From Micrococcales bacterium 31B (GTDB lineage Bacteria > Actinomycetota > Actinomycetes > Actinomycetales > Dermabacteraceae), in NCBI GenBank assembly GCA_022803075.1, contig JAFFTF010000003.1, forward strand, positions 353,740 to 394,139: 40,400 nt of DNA, given 5' to 3'. A program made the translations under genes and the position numbers. Of the stretch, positions 15,782-24,427 are shown piece after piece (the first letter of the stretch is position 1; every line of letters starts with the position of its first letter). The notes beneath the pieces are model-generated. The model had not been told where the DNA came from. It saw only the letters and a list, made by a program, of their open reading frames with translations, and made no database searches.

Positions 15782-18688
15782 TTACTCACTCGCGCGAAAG
15801 CGTGCCGCGAGTTCGCTGCGCGACCGGATGCCCAGCTTTCCGTAGATTCTGGTCAGGTGGTATTGCACGGTCTTTTCGGCGAGAAAGAGGCGCAGCGCGG
15901 TCTCCTTGTTGGTGGCACCCGCGGCGACGATCTCGGCCACGGCACGCTCCTGCGCCGTCAGCTGTACCTGATGCGGGTTTGCAGCGGTCAGCACCGTGTC
16001 GGAGGGGTCAAGATAGTCGCCCGCGTCGAGCCCCGTGGCTTTCAGTTCGCGGTCACACCGGTCCACGTAGGTCGTCGCGCCCAGCGAGTCGTACAGGTCA
16101 CGAGCCGCTCGCAACACAGACGACGCCACTCGCCGCTTGCCTGCCCTGCGCATGCTCTGACCAAACGCGAAGCTGATGCGTGCGCGCAGGTAGGGCCGGT
16201 TGAGGCCCCGCAAGTGTGCGAGCGCGGCCTCGAAATGCAGTTTCGCGGCGTCCGGGTCACCCTGTGCGGCCACGAGTCGGCCACGCGCCCAGGCCATGCG
16301 GGCACGGTCCGAGGGAACCTCCCGCTCGCGCGGCACCCGGTCGAAGTCGTCGAGAAACGCCTGGGCCAGGTCTAGCTGGTCGGTCATCACCAGCGCATTG
16401 ACGTAGGTGTCCTGCCACGGCCAAAACGAGACCCGGTGCGCGGTCCAGGGGTCCAGCTCGGTGAGGGGCTGCAGCATCGCCAGGGCACTCTCGTAGTCGG
16501 CCCGTGCCTCGTGAAAGCGGGCTCGGGCGAGGCTGGCCGGCACCTGCATGGCCCGGTAGGTGCCCGGCTGCACCGCCGCCTGGGACACGTAATATCTCGC
16601 ACGGTCCCAGTCTCCCCGCATCGACCACAGCTCGGCCGCGGTCCAGTAGAGCAGCGGCTTGATCAGCAGAATCCGAGAGGATTCCAACCGTCCGGAGGCC
16701 CGTGTAATCGTGGCAGCGGCGGCGTCCCAGTTACCCAGCACCAGATGCGTCCGGGCTAACCAGGCCTCGGCCCATAGGGAAATGCGCAGGGAGCCGCCCC
16801 GAAACTCGGTGGGGGCTGCCGCCTCGAGGTGCATCTGGGCCGTCTCGGCATCGTCGAGGCGCAGGGCGAGCCACCCCGCGCCCGTGTGCATGCGCTGCTT
16901 TTGCGCGTTCTCCGAGGCGTGCGCGAAGCCCCTGCGATAAGATTCCTCGGCCTCGGAGATGCGACCCTGCGCATAAAGGCCCAGGCCATAAATCGCCTCC
17001 GATTCGACGTGGGCGGGCGTGCCGGGGGTCGTCAGCGACATGGCCCGCTCCGCCCAGTGAGCGATGGTTCCGCCGTCCCAGGACGCCACCCCATGCAGCA
17101 CTAGGCGCTGCGCCACCTGCGCCGCGGCCGCCGGGTCTCGACTCGGGTGGCTCGTGCGCCAGGCCATCTCGAGCTGGGTTTGCGCCGTATGGTTTTGCCC
17201 CGAGGAGGTCGAGAGGAACCCCAGCACCGAGGACCGCAATGCGGAGGGAGACATCGCGTCGACGGTGGGCGCCCACATTTGCGCCTGCGCCATGTTTCCG
17301 GAGCCGACCAGGGCATCGACAGCTCGCAGCAGCCGGTCATTGCTCGACCGCTCCCCGTCTGAGAGCCGCGCCGCGGCAAAGAGTGCCGTCGCGGCCTCCT
17401 GCCACGCACCTTCGAGGGACTGCTGCCGCGCAAACGCCTCGAGTTCGAGCGCGAGGCGCTCATCGGCACCCAGGGTGGCCGACACGCGATGACCGAGCCG
17501 GTCGCCCTGTCGCTTGACGGTCGTGGAGGCCAGTCGGTGCAGGGCGATGCGTCTGCTCGGCAGGATCCGTTCGTACACGGATTCCGCCGCGCCGACATCA
17601 CGAAACGTCACGCCGAGCTTCGGTTGGTCGTGCGAGAGCCCGAGCAGGCCGGCCCGGTGCCCCTCATCAAGAGCCTCCATGAGGGACGCCACGCCGCTCA
17701 CCTTGGCGACGTCGGCAATGTCGGCATGGCTGCCGAGTACCGCCGTGGCCTCGGCGACGCGCACGAGGGCCGGTGATGCCGAGCTCAGCTGACTCGCGAC
17801 GCGGGCCCGCACGCGCGAGCTCGGCGGCAGCGTGGAGAACCAGGTCTGCCAGGTCTCCGCGGGGAGTTCTTCGAGAAGTTCGCACACGGGTTGGGGCAGG
17901 CCGCCGGTGTGCCGCACGATCCCCTCGGCCGCCACGGCGCTGAGGTCGAGGTCAAACCCGTGTCGAGCGAGAGTCTGCACGTCGTGGGGCTTCAGGGGCG
18001 GCAGGGGAAGGCTCGAAACCTGGTGGCCCGTGAGATGAGCCAGCACGCCTGCTGGTATCTGCGAGGCGTGCGTCAGGTCGATCGTCACGACAAACAGAAC
18101 CCGTCTGGCGGTCAGACGCCGCATTACATACGCGAGGATGTGTTGCGTTTCGGTGTCGACGAGGTGCACGTCGTCGAGGGCGACGACCACGCTGCCGTGT
18201 GCCTCGAGACCCTCCAGATGCGCCATGAATGTTGCCGCAAAGTTGGCGATTCGCTGCGGGTCGAGCGCGCCCACGGGGTGAGTGTCGGCGCCGCGCGATG
18301 CGGCGGGGGCCTTGGCGGAGCGGAGTAGGGGCGCCGCCATGAGCTGGGAATATCCCGCCAGCGGAAACTGCGCCTCCCACTCGTCGCCCGTGGCCGACAC
18401 CACCTGCACGCCGCGCGCGACCGACCGGGCGTGCTCGAGGAACCGATTCAGCACTGTGGTCTTGCCTGCCCCAGGGGGCCCTTGCATCACCACGGTGCGA
18501 ACCGTTCCTTTGCGCGCGGCCCGCAGGGCTTCGAGCAGCGCCTCGTGCGCCTCGGCTAGCCCGAGCAGCGACAGGGTGTCCGCAGCGTCGCCCCTCCACT
18601 GACCAGTTAGCATGCCGAAAAGCATACGGGAACGCGACCCGCGGGCTGCGTCCAGCGACTCCGTCACGGCTTCATCACGAATGCCCAC
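15782..18688 (-). CDS. benR: Large ATP-binding LuxR (LAL) regulator, probable BenR
   Basis: 968 aa. The N-terminal AAA/STAND ATPase has Walker A GPPGAGKTT at about 70-78 and Walker B VVVALDD with D172/D173. A long helical repeat (TPR/MalT-like) region follows, and a C-terminal LuxR helix-turn-helix starts near 900 (QLTAQERAVAEIVAAGATNK, then FLAEKTVQYHLTRIYGKLGI). It resembles BenR of Corynebacterium glutamicum, a LuxR-type activator encoded directly after benABCD. The same synteny is seen here, so BenR is inferred. The start GTG 18688 lies immediately after the TAA of benD and is probably coupled to it; an internal ATG in RMLFGML is an alternative. As last gene of the operon it may activate its own expression with benzoate as effector. 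Confidence 0.83.
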   Translation of the reverse strand: MGIRDEAVTESLDAARGSRSRMLFGMLTGQWRGDAADTLSLLGLAEAHEALLEALRAARKGTVRTVVMQGPPGAGKTTVLNRFLEHARSVARGVQVVSATGDEWEAQFPLAGYSQLMAAPLLRSAKAPAASRGADTHPVGALDPQRIANFAATFMAHLEGLEAHGSVVVALDDVHLVDTETQHILAYVMRRLTARRVLFVVTIDLTHASQIPAGVLAHLTGHQVSSLPLPPLKPHDVQTLARHGFDLDLSAVAAEGIVRHTGGLPQPVCELLEELPAETWQTWFSTLPPSSRVRARVASQLSSASPALVRVAEATAVLGSHADIADVAKVSGVASLMEALDEGHRAGLLGLSHDQPKLGVTFRDVGAAESVYERILPSRRIALHRLASTTVKRQGDRLGHRVSATLGADERLALELEAFARQQSLEGAWQEAATALFAAARLSDGERSSNDRLLRAVDALVGSGNMAQAQMWAPTVDAMSPSALRSSVLGFLSTSSGQNHTAQTQLEMAWRTSHPSRDPAAAAQVAQRLVLHGVASWDGGTIAHWAERAMSLTTPGTPAHVESEAIYGLGLYAQGRISEAEESYRRGFAHASENAQKQRMHTGAGWLALRLDDAETAQMHLEAAAPTEFRGGSLRISLWAEAWLARTHLVLGNWDAAAATITRASGRLESSRILLIKPLLYWTAAELWSMRGDWDRARYYVSQAAVQPGTYRAMQVPASLARARFHEARADYESALAMLQPLTELDPWTAHRVSFWPWQDTYVNALVMTDQLDLAQAFLDDFDRVPREREVPSDRARMAWARGRLVAAQGDPDAAKLHFEAALAHLRGLNRPYLRARISFAFGQSMRRAGKRRVASSVLRAARDLYDSLGATTYVDRCDRELKATGLDAGDYLDPSDTVLTAANPHQVQLTAQERAVAEIVAAGATNKETALRLFLAEKTVQYHLTRIYGKLGIRSRSELAARFRASE

Positions 18689-19504
18689 TTAGCCCAGGTC
18701 GCCGCCTGCGACGGGCAGCACGGTTCCTGTCACGTACGAGGCCTCGTCGGAGGCCATGAACACGATGGGCGCCGCCTGCTCATCGAGGGTCCCATAGCGC
18801 TTCATGAACGACGACTCAACGGTTTGATCCACGATGGTTTGGTACCAATCCCGCTCGGTCTCCGACTCGGCCTGCGGGCCGCGCAAGACTTTTCGCGGCG
18901 GCGCCTCGGTGCCTCCCGGTGCCGTGGCGACCACCCGGATACCACGCTCCGCGACCTCCATCGCGAGCGACTGCGTCAGGGCGTTGATACCTCCCTTCGC
19001 GGCTGCATAGGGCACCCGGTGCATTCCCCGAGTCGCCACGGACGACACGTTAACTATGGTGCCCGCGCCGCGTTCCAGCATGGCCGGTAGCACCGCATGG
19101 CAGGTCCATAGGGTCGGGAACAGGGAACGACGAATCTCGCGCTCGATCTTGTCGTCGTCATACTCCGCATAGGGCCGCGCCCAGATGGTGCCTCCCACAT
19201 TGTTGACGAGCACATCAACCCTGCCGTGCCGGTCGAGGGCCGCCGCGATGGCCTCCCTCGCGCCGGCGGCGGTTTCGAGGTCGGCGACCACCGCGCTGGC
19301 GGCGGCCTCGCCGCTGCGCTCCCGAATCTCGCGGGCCGTGTCGTGCACGATCTCGGCGCGGTCGACCAGTACCACCGTGCCACCTTCTGCGGCGATACGC
19401 TCCGCAACCCGCTGGCCAATGCCCTGAGCCGCGCCCGTCACCACGGCAATTTTGTCGGCAAATCGGCCCGCTGTGACGAAACGGCCGTCATAGGGTGCCC
19501 CCAT
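18689..19504 (-). CDS. benD: cis-1,6-dihydroxycyclohexadiene-1-carboxylate dehydrogenase
   Basis: 271 aa short-chain dehydrogenase. It oxidises and decarboxylates the benzoate cis-diol to catechol with NAD+. NAD-binding TGAAQGIG is at 23-30, NNVGG at 101-105, the active Ser near 154 in VNVSS, Y166 and K170 in YAAAK. The C-terminal VTGTVLPVAGG is typical. Its place right after benABC makes BenD secure. ATG 19504 shares one base with the TGA of benC; a GTG at 19507 is the alternative start. benR follows without a gap. Confidence 0.92.
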   Translation of the reverse strand: MGAPYDGRFVTAGRFADKIAVVTGAAQGIGQRVAERIAAEGGTVVLVDRAEIVHDTAREIRERSGEAAASAVVADLETAAGAREAIAAALDRHGRVDVLVNNVGGTIWARPYAEYDDDKIEREIRRSLFPTLWTCHAVLPAMLERGAGTIVNVSSVATRGMHRVPYAAAKGGINALTQSLAMEVAERGIRVVATAPGGTEAPPRKVLRGPQAESETERDWYQTIVDQTVESSFMKRYGTLDEQAAPIVFMASDEASYVTGTVLPVAGGDLG

Positions 19505-21078
19505 CACAGACTGCGCTCACGCGCGTCGATGGCACCCGCCATGGTGGCCTTGGCATCGCGGCTATGCGCCGAGATGATCTCGCGGGCCCGCTCCTTGTCG
19601 TTGGCTTCGAAGGCAGCCACGAGGTCGAGATGGTCCTGAGCCACCCGTTCGAAAATGACCGTGCCCTCCCTAAACGTGGCCGCCATCTGCGCATATACCT
19701 CGAGACGACGGTACGAATCCAGCAGCATGGGGTTACCGCAAATGGTGAACAGGTATTCGTGAAATTCGTCGTTGGTGCGCACGTACGCCTCGGGGTCGAG
19801 CACGGTACCGGTCCCCACCGAGACCGTCGTGGCCTCCGCCAGGCGACGGAACTGCAGGAGCTGCTGCTCGCTGAGCCTGCCCACCATGAGTTCGGTAGCC
19901 GCGAGTTCAAGGCCCATGCGGGCGTCCAAGTGTGCGTAACTGTCTTCTTTGCGGAAGTCGAGGTGACCCGTTTCGAAGGACGAAATGGCGGCCTCGCTCG
20001 TGAGCGTGTCGCCCTGCTCCGCCATTTTCTCGAGCGGGACGGGCGCGCCGGTCTCGGCGTCTCCGCCCGTAGCCTCCTTGGGTGCGAATCGCTCGAAGTA
20101 GAGATTCGCGGGGGTCACGCCCTCGGTCTCCAACCAGGAGGCGACCGCGTTAACCATGGGCGGCGGGCCGCACAGGTAGATGTCCACGTCTCCGTCGTGC
20201 AGGTGATGCGGCTCGATGATCTGGGTGACGTACCCAGTGTGCGGTGCCGAGGTGCCGGGCTCAGAGGCGATGAGATCCCACGTGAACCCGGGCAACCGGG
20301 CCTCATAGGTCCCCAGCCAGTCGAGTCCCACAATGTCGGCCTCGCGAGAGACCCCGTAGATGAGATGAACCGCCGGAGGCGCAGCACTCTCGGTGAGCTT
20401 TTCAAGAATGGAAAGCAGCGGAGCGAGGCCCGTGCCTCCCGCGAGCAGGAGCAGCGGACGCTTGGGCTCACGCAGGAAAAACGAACCGTAGGGGCCGGTG
20501 AACTCGATCGTGTCGCCCACGCTCGCCCGATCGCGCAGGTACTCGGACATCGCACCGTCCGGGGTGATGCGCACCATGAAGGACGCCGCCTCCACGAGTG
20601 GGCCGTTACTGAACGAGTACGACCGCTCAAGATCGGTGCCGGGAATCTTGAGGTTCACGTATTGGCCGGGCAGGAACGCGAGCGCGTCGCGGTTGTCGAC
20701 CGCGAGGGTGAAGGAGTACGTGGAGTCGGAATGCTTGTCGAGGGTTTGCAGCGTCGAGGTGAACGTCGACGCCGAGGTTTTCGCCGATTCTGACGTGGCG
20801 GGAATCTGGATGGCGAGGTCGGATTCTGGCACCGCCTGACACGTCAGCAGGTAGCCCTTCTCGAGTTCGGCCTCGGTCATGGCGTCGTCAATGAAGTCGC
20901 CCGGGTCGAAGGTGCCCGAGTCGCAAAACGCCTTGCACGTGCCGCAAGCACCGTCGCGGCAGTCGGAGGGAATGTTTATTCGCGCCTTGTAGGCGGCGTC
21001 CATGACGGTCTCATAGTCACCGACCTTGATGACCTTGGTGACGCCATCTTCGAATGTGAGGGCAACTTGATGACCCAT
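19504..21078 (-). CDS. benC: Benzoate 1,2-dioxygenase reductase BenC with a C-terminal FCD domain
   Basis: 524 aa, against about 340 for classical BenC. Residues 1-95 are a plant-type [2Fe-2S] ferredoxin with C40, C45, C48 and C80. An FAD domain has RSYSFSN at 152-158. The NAD domain has GGTGLAP 214-220 and CGPPPMV 303-309. The reductase part ends near 333 (NLYFERFAPKE). A linker follows, and then about 380-515 matches the FCD ligand-binding fold of GntR/FadR regulators: EFHEYLFTICGNPMLLDSYR, H483 in QDHLDLV, H505. Its metal-site residues D437, H440, H483 and H505 are all kept. There is no DNA-binding domain. BenC passes electrons from NADH to BenAB. The extra domain might sense a carboxylate or help assembly; its role is unknown. 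ATG 21078 has AGGAG 7 nt upstream. Confidence 0.92.
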   Translation of the reverse strand: MGHQVALTFEDGVTKVIKVGDYETVMDAAYKARINIPSDCRDGACGTCKAFCDSGTFDPGDFIDDAMTEAELEKGYLLTCQAVPESDLAIQIPATSESAKTSASTFTSTLQTLDKHSDSTYSFTLAVDNRDALAFLPGQYVNLKIPGTDLERSYSFSNGPLVEAASFMVRITPDGAMSEYLRDRASVGDTIEFTGPYGSFFLREPKRPLLLLAGGTGLAPLLSILEKLTESAAPPAVHLIYGVSREADIVGLDWLGTYEARLPGFTWDLIASEPGTSAPHTGYVTQIIEPHHLHDGDVDIYLCGPPPMVNAVASWLETEGVTPANLYFERFAPKEATGGDAETGAPVPLEKMAEQGDTLTSEAAISSFETGHLDFRKEDSYAHLDARMGLELAATELMVGRLSEQQLLQFRRLAEATTVSVGTGTVLDPEAYVRTNDEFHEYLFTICGNPMLLDSYRRLEVYAQMAATFREGTVIFERVAQDHLDLVAAFEANDKERAREIISAHSRDAKATMAGAIDARERSL

Positions 21079-21176
21079 GATGTGCTCCTGGCCGGGCATC
21101 ACCCGATGCCCTAAAAGTGGTGTGGTGGGGGGGTCGCGGGCGACGTCGCGCGCGAGGTCTCAGCGGTTGCGAGACT

Positions 21177-21728
21177 TTAGATCATGTAGACGTCGACGAC
21201 GTGGTGAATGTAGTCGTTCTTGAGGATCACCTTTTTCGACAGGATCACGGGCTGGGCGCCCGCCAGGTCGATGGTGTAGAAACTTGTGCCGAAGTACGTG
21301 TCGGTGGTGTTGTAGCGGAAGTACAGGGTGAACCAGTTGAAGCGCACTTTCACCTGGTCTCCGTCGCGCTCAAGCACCTCGACATCGGTGATGTTGTGCC
21401 CCGTGCGGGGTTCTGGCAGCGAGGTGGCCGAGGAGCGGTCTGTTTTGATGCGAAACACGCGGTCCTCAATGCCGCCGCGGTTGTCGTAGTAAATCAGCGA
21501 AATCTCGTTCTGCGGGTCGACCGTGAGCCGGTCGTCGCTATCCCACGAGGGCATCCAGAACTCGGAATCGGCGTGGTAGCACTCGAGCCATGCGTCGAAG
21601 TCGCGATCGTCGAGCAGCCGAGCCTCGCGGTAGAGGAACGCCCGCACGGTTTCGAGGGTGGCGATCTCTTCGGGGCTTTTCAGCGTGGTCAGGGGGTTAG
21701 TGGTCAGGGGGTTAGCTGTGGTGGTCAT
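21177..21728 (-). CDS. benB: Benzoate 1,2-dioxygenase small (beta) subunit
   Basis: 183 aa, cystatin-like fold of ring-hydroxylating dioxygenase beta subunits: FLYREARLLDDRDFDAWLEC, DSEFWMPSW, then RVFRIKTDRSSATSLPEPRTGH. It has no cofactor and builds the oxygenase hexamer with BenA. It lies 29 nt after benA and 98 nt before benC. The N-terminus contains a duplicated NPLTT pentapeptide from a 15-bp tandem repeat. ATG 21728 has only a weak Shine-Dalgarno (GCAGG). Confidence 0.93.
   Translation of the reverse strand: MTTTANPLTTNPLTTLKSPEEIATLETVRAFLYREARLLDDRDFDAWLECYHADSEFWMPSWDSDDRLTVDPQNEISLIYYDNRGGIEDRVFRIKTDRSSATSLPEPRTGHNITDVEVLERDGDQVKVRFNWFTLYFRYNTTDTYFGTSFYTIDLAGAQPVILSKKVILKNDYIHHVVDVYMI
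21685..21714. repeat. 15-bp tandem duplication in the start of benB
   Basis: GTGGTCAGGGGGTTA occurs twice head to tail (21685-21699 and 21700-21714). It is in frame and adds five residues to the BenB N-terminus. Confidence 0.85.
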
Positions 21729-21757
21729 GAGGTGCCTGCAATCTTGGGTGGGGTGGT

Positions 21758-23143
21758 TCAGACGGCAACGGGAACGGTAGGGGCGGATTGCAAAACGTCA
21801 GCGTCCTGCGTCGCCTTGTCCAACACTTCCTTCCAATAGCCGTGCTGAATCGGGTAGAGGCCTTCGTCTTCAGTGCGCACGCCCGAGGCGATGACTCGGG
21901 TCATACCGAGTGCGGTGGCCTGCTCGTCGGGGCCCTCGATCTCGTGCGTTGAACCTCGCGTCATGTCGTTCCACGGGGTCGAGGTGGCCCAGTAGGTCTT
22001 GTTGCAGGAGCGGAACTCTTCGAGGTCATCGGGGGTGGCCATGCCGGTCGCGTTGAAGAAGTCCTCGTATTGGCGAATCCGCTTCGAGCGGTTCTCCTGG
22101 GATTCGCCCTTCGGCGCGATGCAGTAGATCGTCACCTCGGTCTGGTCGGCCGAGATCGGCCTGAAGTGGCGAATCTGCGACGAGAACTGATCCATGATGT
22201 AGACGTTGGGGTAGAGGCACAGGTTGCGCGAGATGTTGATCATGAAGTTCGCCATCTCCTCGCCATACTTCGCCACGAGATCGTCGCGCCGGTCCCAGAG
22301 GGGGCGGTCCTCGGGGTTGGTCCACTCCTGCCAGAGCAGCAGGTGACCGTGATCGAACGAGTAGAAGCCACCCTTGACCTTGCCCCACTTGCCCGCATCC
22401 ATCGCCTTGGTGGTGTTGGTGGAGTCTCCTGCGCTGCGGCGCGCCGTGGTGGCGGCGTAGTTCCAGTGCACGGCCGTCACGTGGTAGCCGTCCGCGCCGT
22501 TTTCTGCCTGCACCTTCCAGTTGCCGTCAAACGTGTAGGTGGAGGAGCCGCGCAACACTTCGAGGCCCTCCGGCGATTGGTCGACGATGGAGTCGAGGAC
22601 CTTCGTGCTGTCGCCCAGGTGTTCCTCGAGGGGCAGCACGTCGGCCTTGAGCGATCCAAACAGGAACCCGCGATAGGAGTCGAAGCGGGCCACCTTGGTG
22701 AGGTCGTGCGAGCCCTCCTTGTTGAAGTTCTCGGGGTAGCCGGCATTGCGGGAATCTTTGACTTTGAGCAGTTCGCCCGAGTTCTTAAAGGTCCAGCCGT
22801 GAAAGGGGCACGTGAAGGTGGTGCGGTTGTCGGTCTTGCGGCGGCAGAGCATGGCGCCTCGGTGCGAGCACGCGTTCACGATGCAGTTCAGTTTCTCTTC
22901 TTTATCGCGCGTGATGACGACTGGGGTGCGCCCGATGTAGGTGGTGAAGTAGTCGCCGATGTTGGGGATCTGCGATTCATGCGCGAGGTACACCCAATTG
23001 CCCTCGAAGATGTGCTTCATTTCGAGTTCGAAGATGTCTTGATCGGTGAAGATTTCGCGCTTGGCGCGGATCACTCCGTTCTCGCGATCGTCGACGACGG
23101 CGTCGGCAAGGACCTCGCGTACTCGGCTGAGGTTTTCTGTCAT
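21758..23143 (-). CDS. benA: Benzoate 1,2-dioxygenase large (alpha) subunit
   Basis: 461 aa catalytic subunit that adds O2 to benzoate to give the 1,2-cis-diol acid. The Rieske centre is C92-x-H94 (CSHRGAMLC) and C112-x2-H115 (CPFHGW). The mononuclear iron site has D218, H221 and H226 in [15 protein letters not shown], and a third ligand D372/D373 in TPDDLEEF. The length matches BenA/XylX. ATG 23143 (MTENLSRV) has GGAG 8 nt upstream; a longer frame to 23221 is not supported. It is the first gene of the leftward operon benA-B-C-D-R, divergent from catA. Confidence 0.95.
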   Translation of the reverse strand: MTENLSRVREVLADAVVDDRENGVIRAKREIFTDQDIFELEMKHIFEGNWVYLAHESQIPNIGDYFTTYIGRTPVVITRDKEEKLNCIVNACSHRGAMLCRRKTDNRTTFTCPFHGWTFKNSGELLKVKDSRNAGYPENFNKEGSHDLTKVARFDSYRGFLFGSLKADVLPLEEHLGDSTKVLDSIVDQSPEGLEVLRGSSTYTFDGNWKVQAENGADGYHVTAVHWNYAATTARRSAGDSTNTTKAMDAGKWGKVKGGFYSFDHGHLLLWQEWTNPEDRPLWDRRDDLVAKYGEEMANFMINISRNLCLYPNVYIMDQFSSQIRHFRPISADQTEVTIYCIAPKGESQENRSKRIRQYEDFFNATGMATPDDLEEFRSCNKTYWATSTPWNDMTRGSTHEIEGPDEQATALGMTRVIASGVRTEDEGLYPIQHGYWKEVLDKATQDADVLQSAPTVPVAV

Positions 23144-23426
23144 GTCGGGGGCTCCTTCGTTGGAGGCGGATAAACCTATAGAGCCATTCTTGCCATGCGT
23201 GACTGCACTCACATCAGGCAAAACCCTAGCCTCGACCCAGGGTGCAATTAATTAGGCCAGCAGTATCAATGACGCCGGAATAAATACTTGTTTCGTCCTT
23301 ATTATCTGCTTAGCCTGAGATGGACATCACGCGATGCAGACGGCCAACGGTGGCAGCACCCGAACCGACGCGCGCACCGGACGGGTGACTCAACTCGTCC
23401 CGCACCAGCAGAAAGCGATCACCACC
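23144..23426. promoter_or_regulatory. Divergent benA/catA control region
   Basis: 283 nt between the two start codons. It is clearly AT-richer than its surroundings at 23240-23310 and includes the palindrome AATTAATT (23246-23253). This is the natural site for BenR and/or the LysR regulator, though no specific box is recognised. For benA, minus-strand TAGGTT within the AT patch near 23175 may be a -10. Confidence 0.5.
23288..23316 (+). promoter_or_regulatory. Candidate catA promoter
   Basis: TTGTTT (23288-23293), 17-nt spacer and TAGCCT (23311-23316) on the plus strand. This gives a leader of about 100 nt before the CatA start. Confidence 0.5.
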
Positions 23427-24311
23427 ATGACTGATAACCAATTGCTCGACCGTAAGGCAAGCGACGGCACGGCAGTTGAAGCCGGCACCAAGGCGACCGA
23501 ACGGTTCGCGAACTCCGGCAAGTATTCGCGCCTCGCCGTATCCAAGGAACGCGTCAGCACCCTCGCGGGAGCCCTCATCAAGGCTGCCAACGATATCGTC
23601 GTCGAGCACGAGGTCACCTACGAGGAATACAACGCACTCAAGGCGTGGCTCATCAAGGTCGGCACCGACGGAGAATGGCCCCTGTTCCTCGACGTGTGGC
23701 TCGAACACACCGTAGAAGACGTCAACTCCAAGGACCGCCCGGGCACCGTGGGCACCATCGAGGGCCCCTACTACGTACCCAACTCGCCCGTCCTCCAAAC
23801 CCCCGCGACCGTCGAAATGCGCGACGACGAAGCTGGCACTCCCCTGCGCTTCAGCGGTCGATTCACCGACACCGAAGGCAACGCGCTGCAGGGTGCCCAG
23901 GTCGAAATCTGGCACGCCGACTCTGAGGGCTTTTACTCGCAGTACGCCCCCGGGCTACCCGAGTGGCTGTTCCGCGCCAACGTTCAAGCCGACTCCGACG
24001 GCCGATTCACCATCAACACCATGCGTCCCGCCCCGTACCAGATTCCCACGGACGGCGCGTGCGGCCAGTTGATTGAGGCGGCCGGTTGGCACGCCTGGCG
24101 CCCCGCGCACATTCACATCAAGGTCTCGGCGCCCGGCTACCAGCCCGTCACGCAGCAGCTGTACTTCCCCGGCGACCCGCACAACGCCGACGACATTGCC
24201 TCGGCCGTCAAAGAAGAGCTCATGCTCGACCCGCAGCCCCGCACCGACGGCGGCGAGGGCGAAGAGGTCGTCTACGACTATGTGCTCGCCAAGATCGGTG
24301 AAACCAAGTAA
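23427..24311 (+). CDS. catA: Catechol 1,2-dioxygenase (intradiol)
   Basis: 294 aa. Cleaves catechol to cis,cis-muconate using non-haem Fe(III). The four iron ligands are visible by alignment with the Acinetobacter enzyme: Y170 in GFYSQYAPG, Y204 in PAPYQIP, H228 and H230 in RPAHIHIKV. The N-terminal helical dimerisation domain (about 20-105) and GTIEGPYYVPNSP are typical. ATG 23427 begins the usual MTDN-type N-terminus; an in-frame ATG at 23334 would add 31 poorly conserved residues. The Shine-Dalgarno is weak. It is the first gene of catA-catB-catC. Confidence 0.95.
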   Translation: MTDNQLLDRKASDGTAVEAGTKATERFANSGKYSRLAVSKERVSTLAGALIKAANDIVVEHEVTYEEYNALKAWLIKVGTDGEWPLFLDVWLEHTVEDVNSKDRPGTVGTIEGPYYVPNSPVLQTPATVEMRDDEAGTPLRFSGRFTDTEGNALQGAQVEIWHADSEGFYSQYAPGLPEWLFRANVQADSDGRFTINTMRPAPYQIPTDGACGQLIEAAGWHAWRPAHIHIKVSAPGYQPVTQQLYFPGDPHNADDIASAVKEELMLDPQPRTDGGEGEEVVYDYVLAKIGETK

Positions 24312-24347
24312 GCACCGGCTCTAGGAGGCCACCCCGCCCACCGACCG

Positions 24348-24379
24348 CCCGGCGTCCGAAACCCTCGCGACGCCGGGCC
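24348..24379 (+). other. Hairpin in the catA-catB intercistronic gap
   Basis: Perfect 10-bp arms GCCCGGCGTC (24348-24357) and GACGCCGGGC (24370-24379) with a 12-nt loop and no T-run. More likely an mRNA stabiliser or processing element than a terminator, since catB has no clear promoter after it. Confidence 0.6.
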
Positions 24380-24427
24380 ACTGGTGCCCCCAACTCGACT
24401 CGAGCCCCGAAGAAAGGACCCGTGGCG

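Noticed and set aside
22070-23173. Plus-strand frame of 367 codons opposite benA
   Set aside because: Shadow of the well-conserved benA; no motif and no ribosome site.
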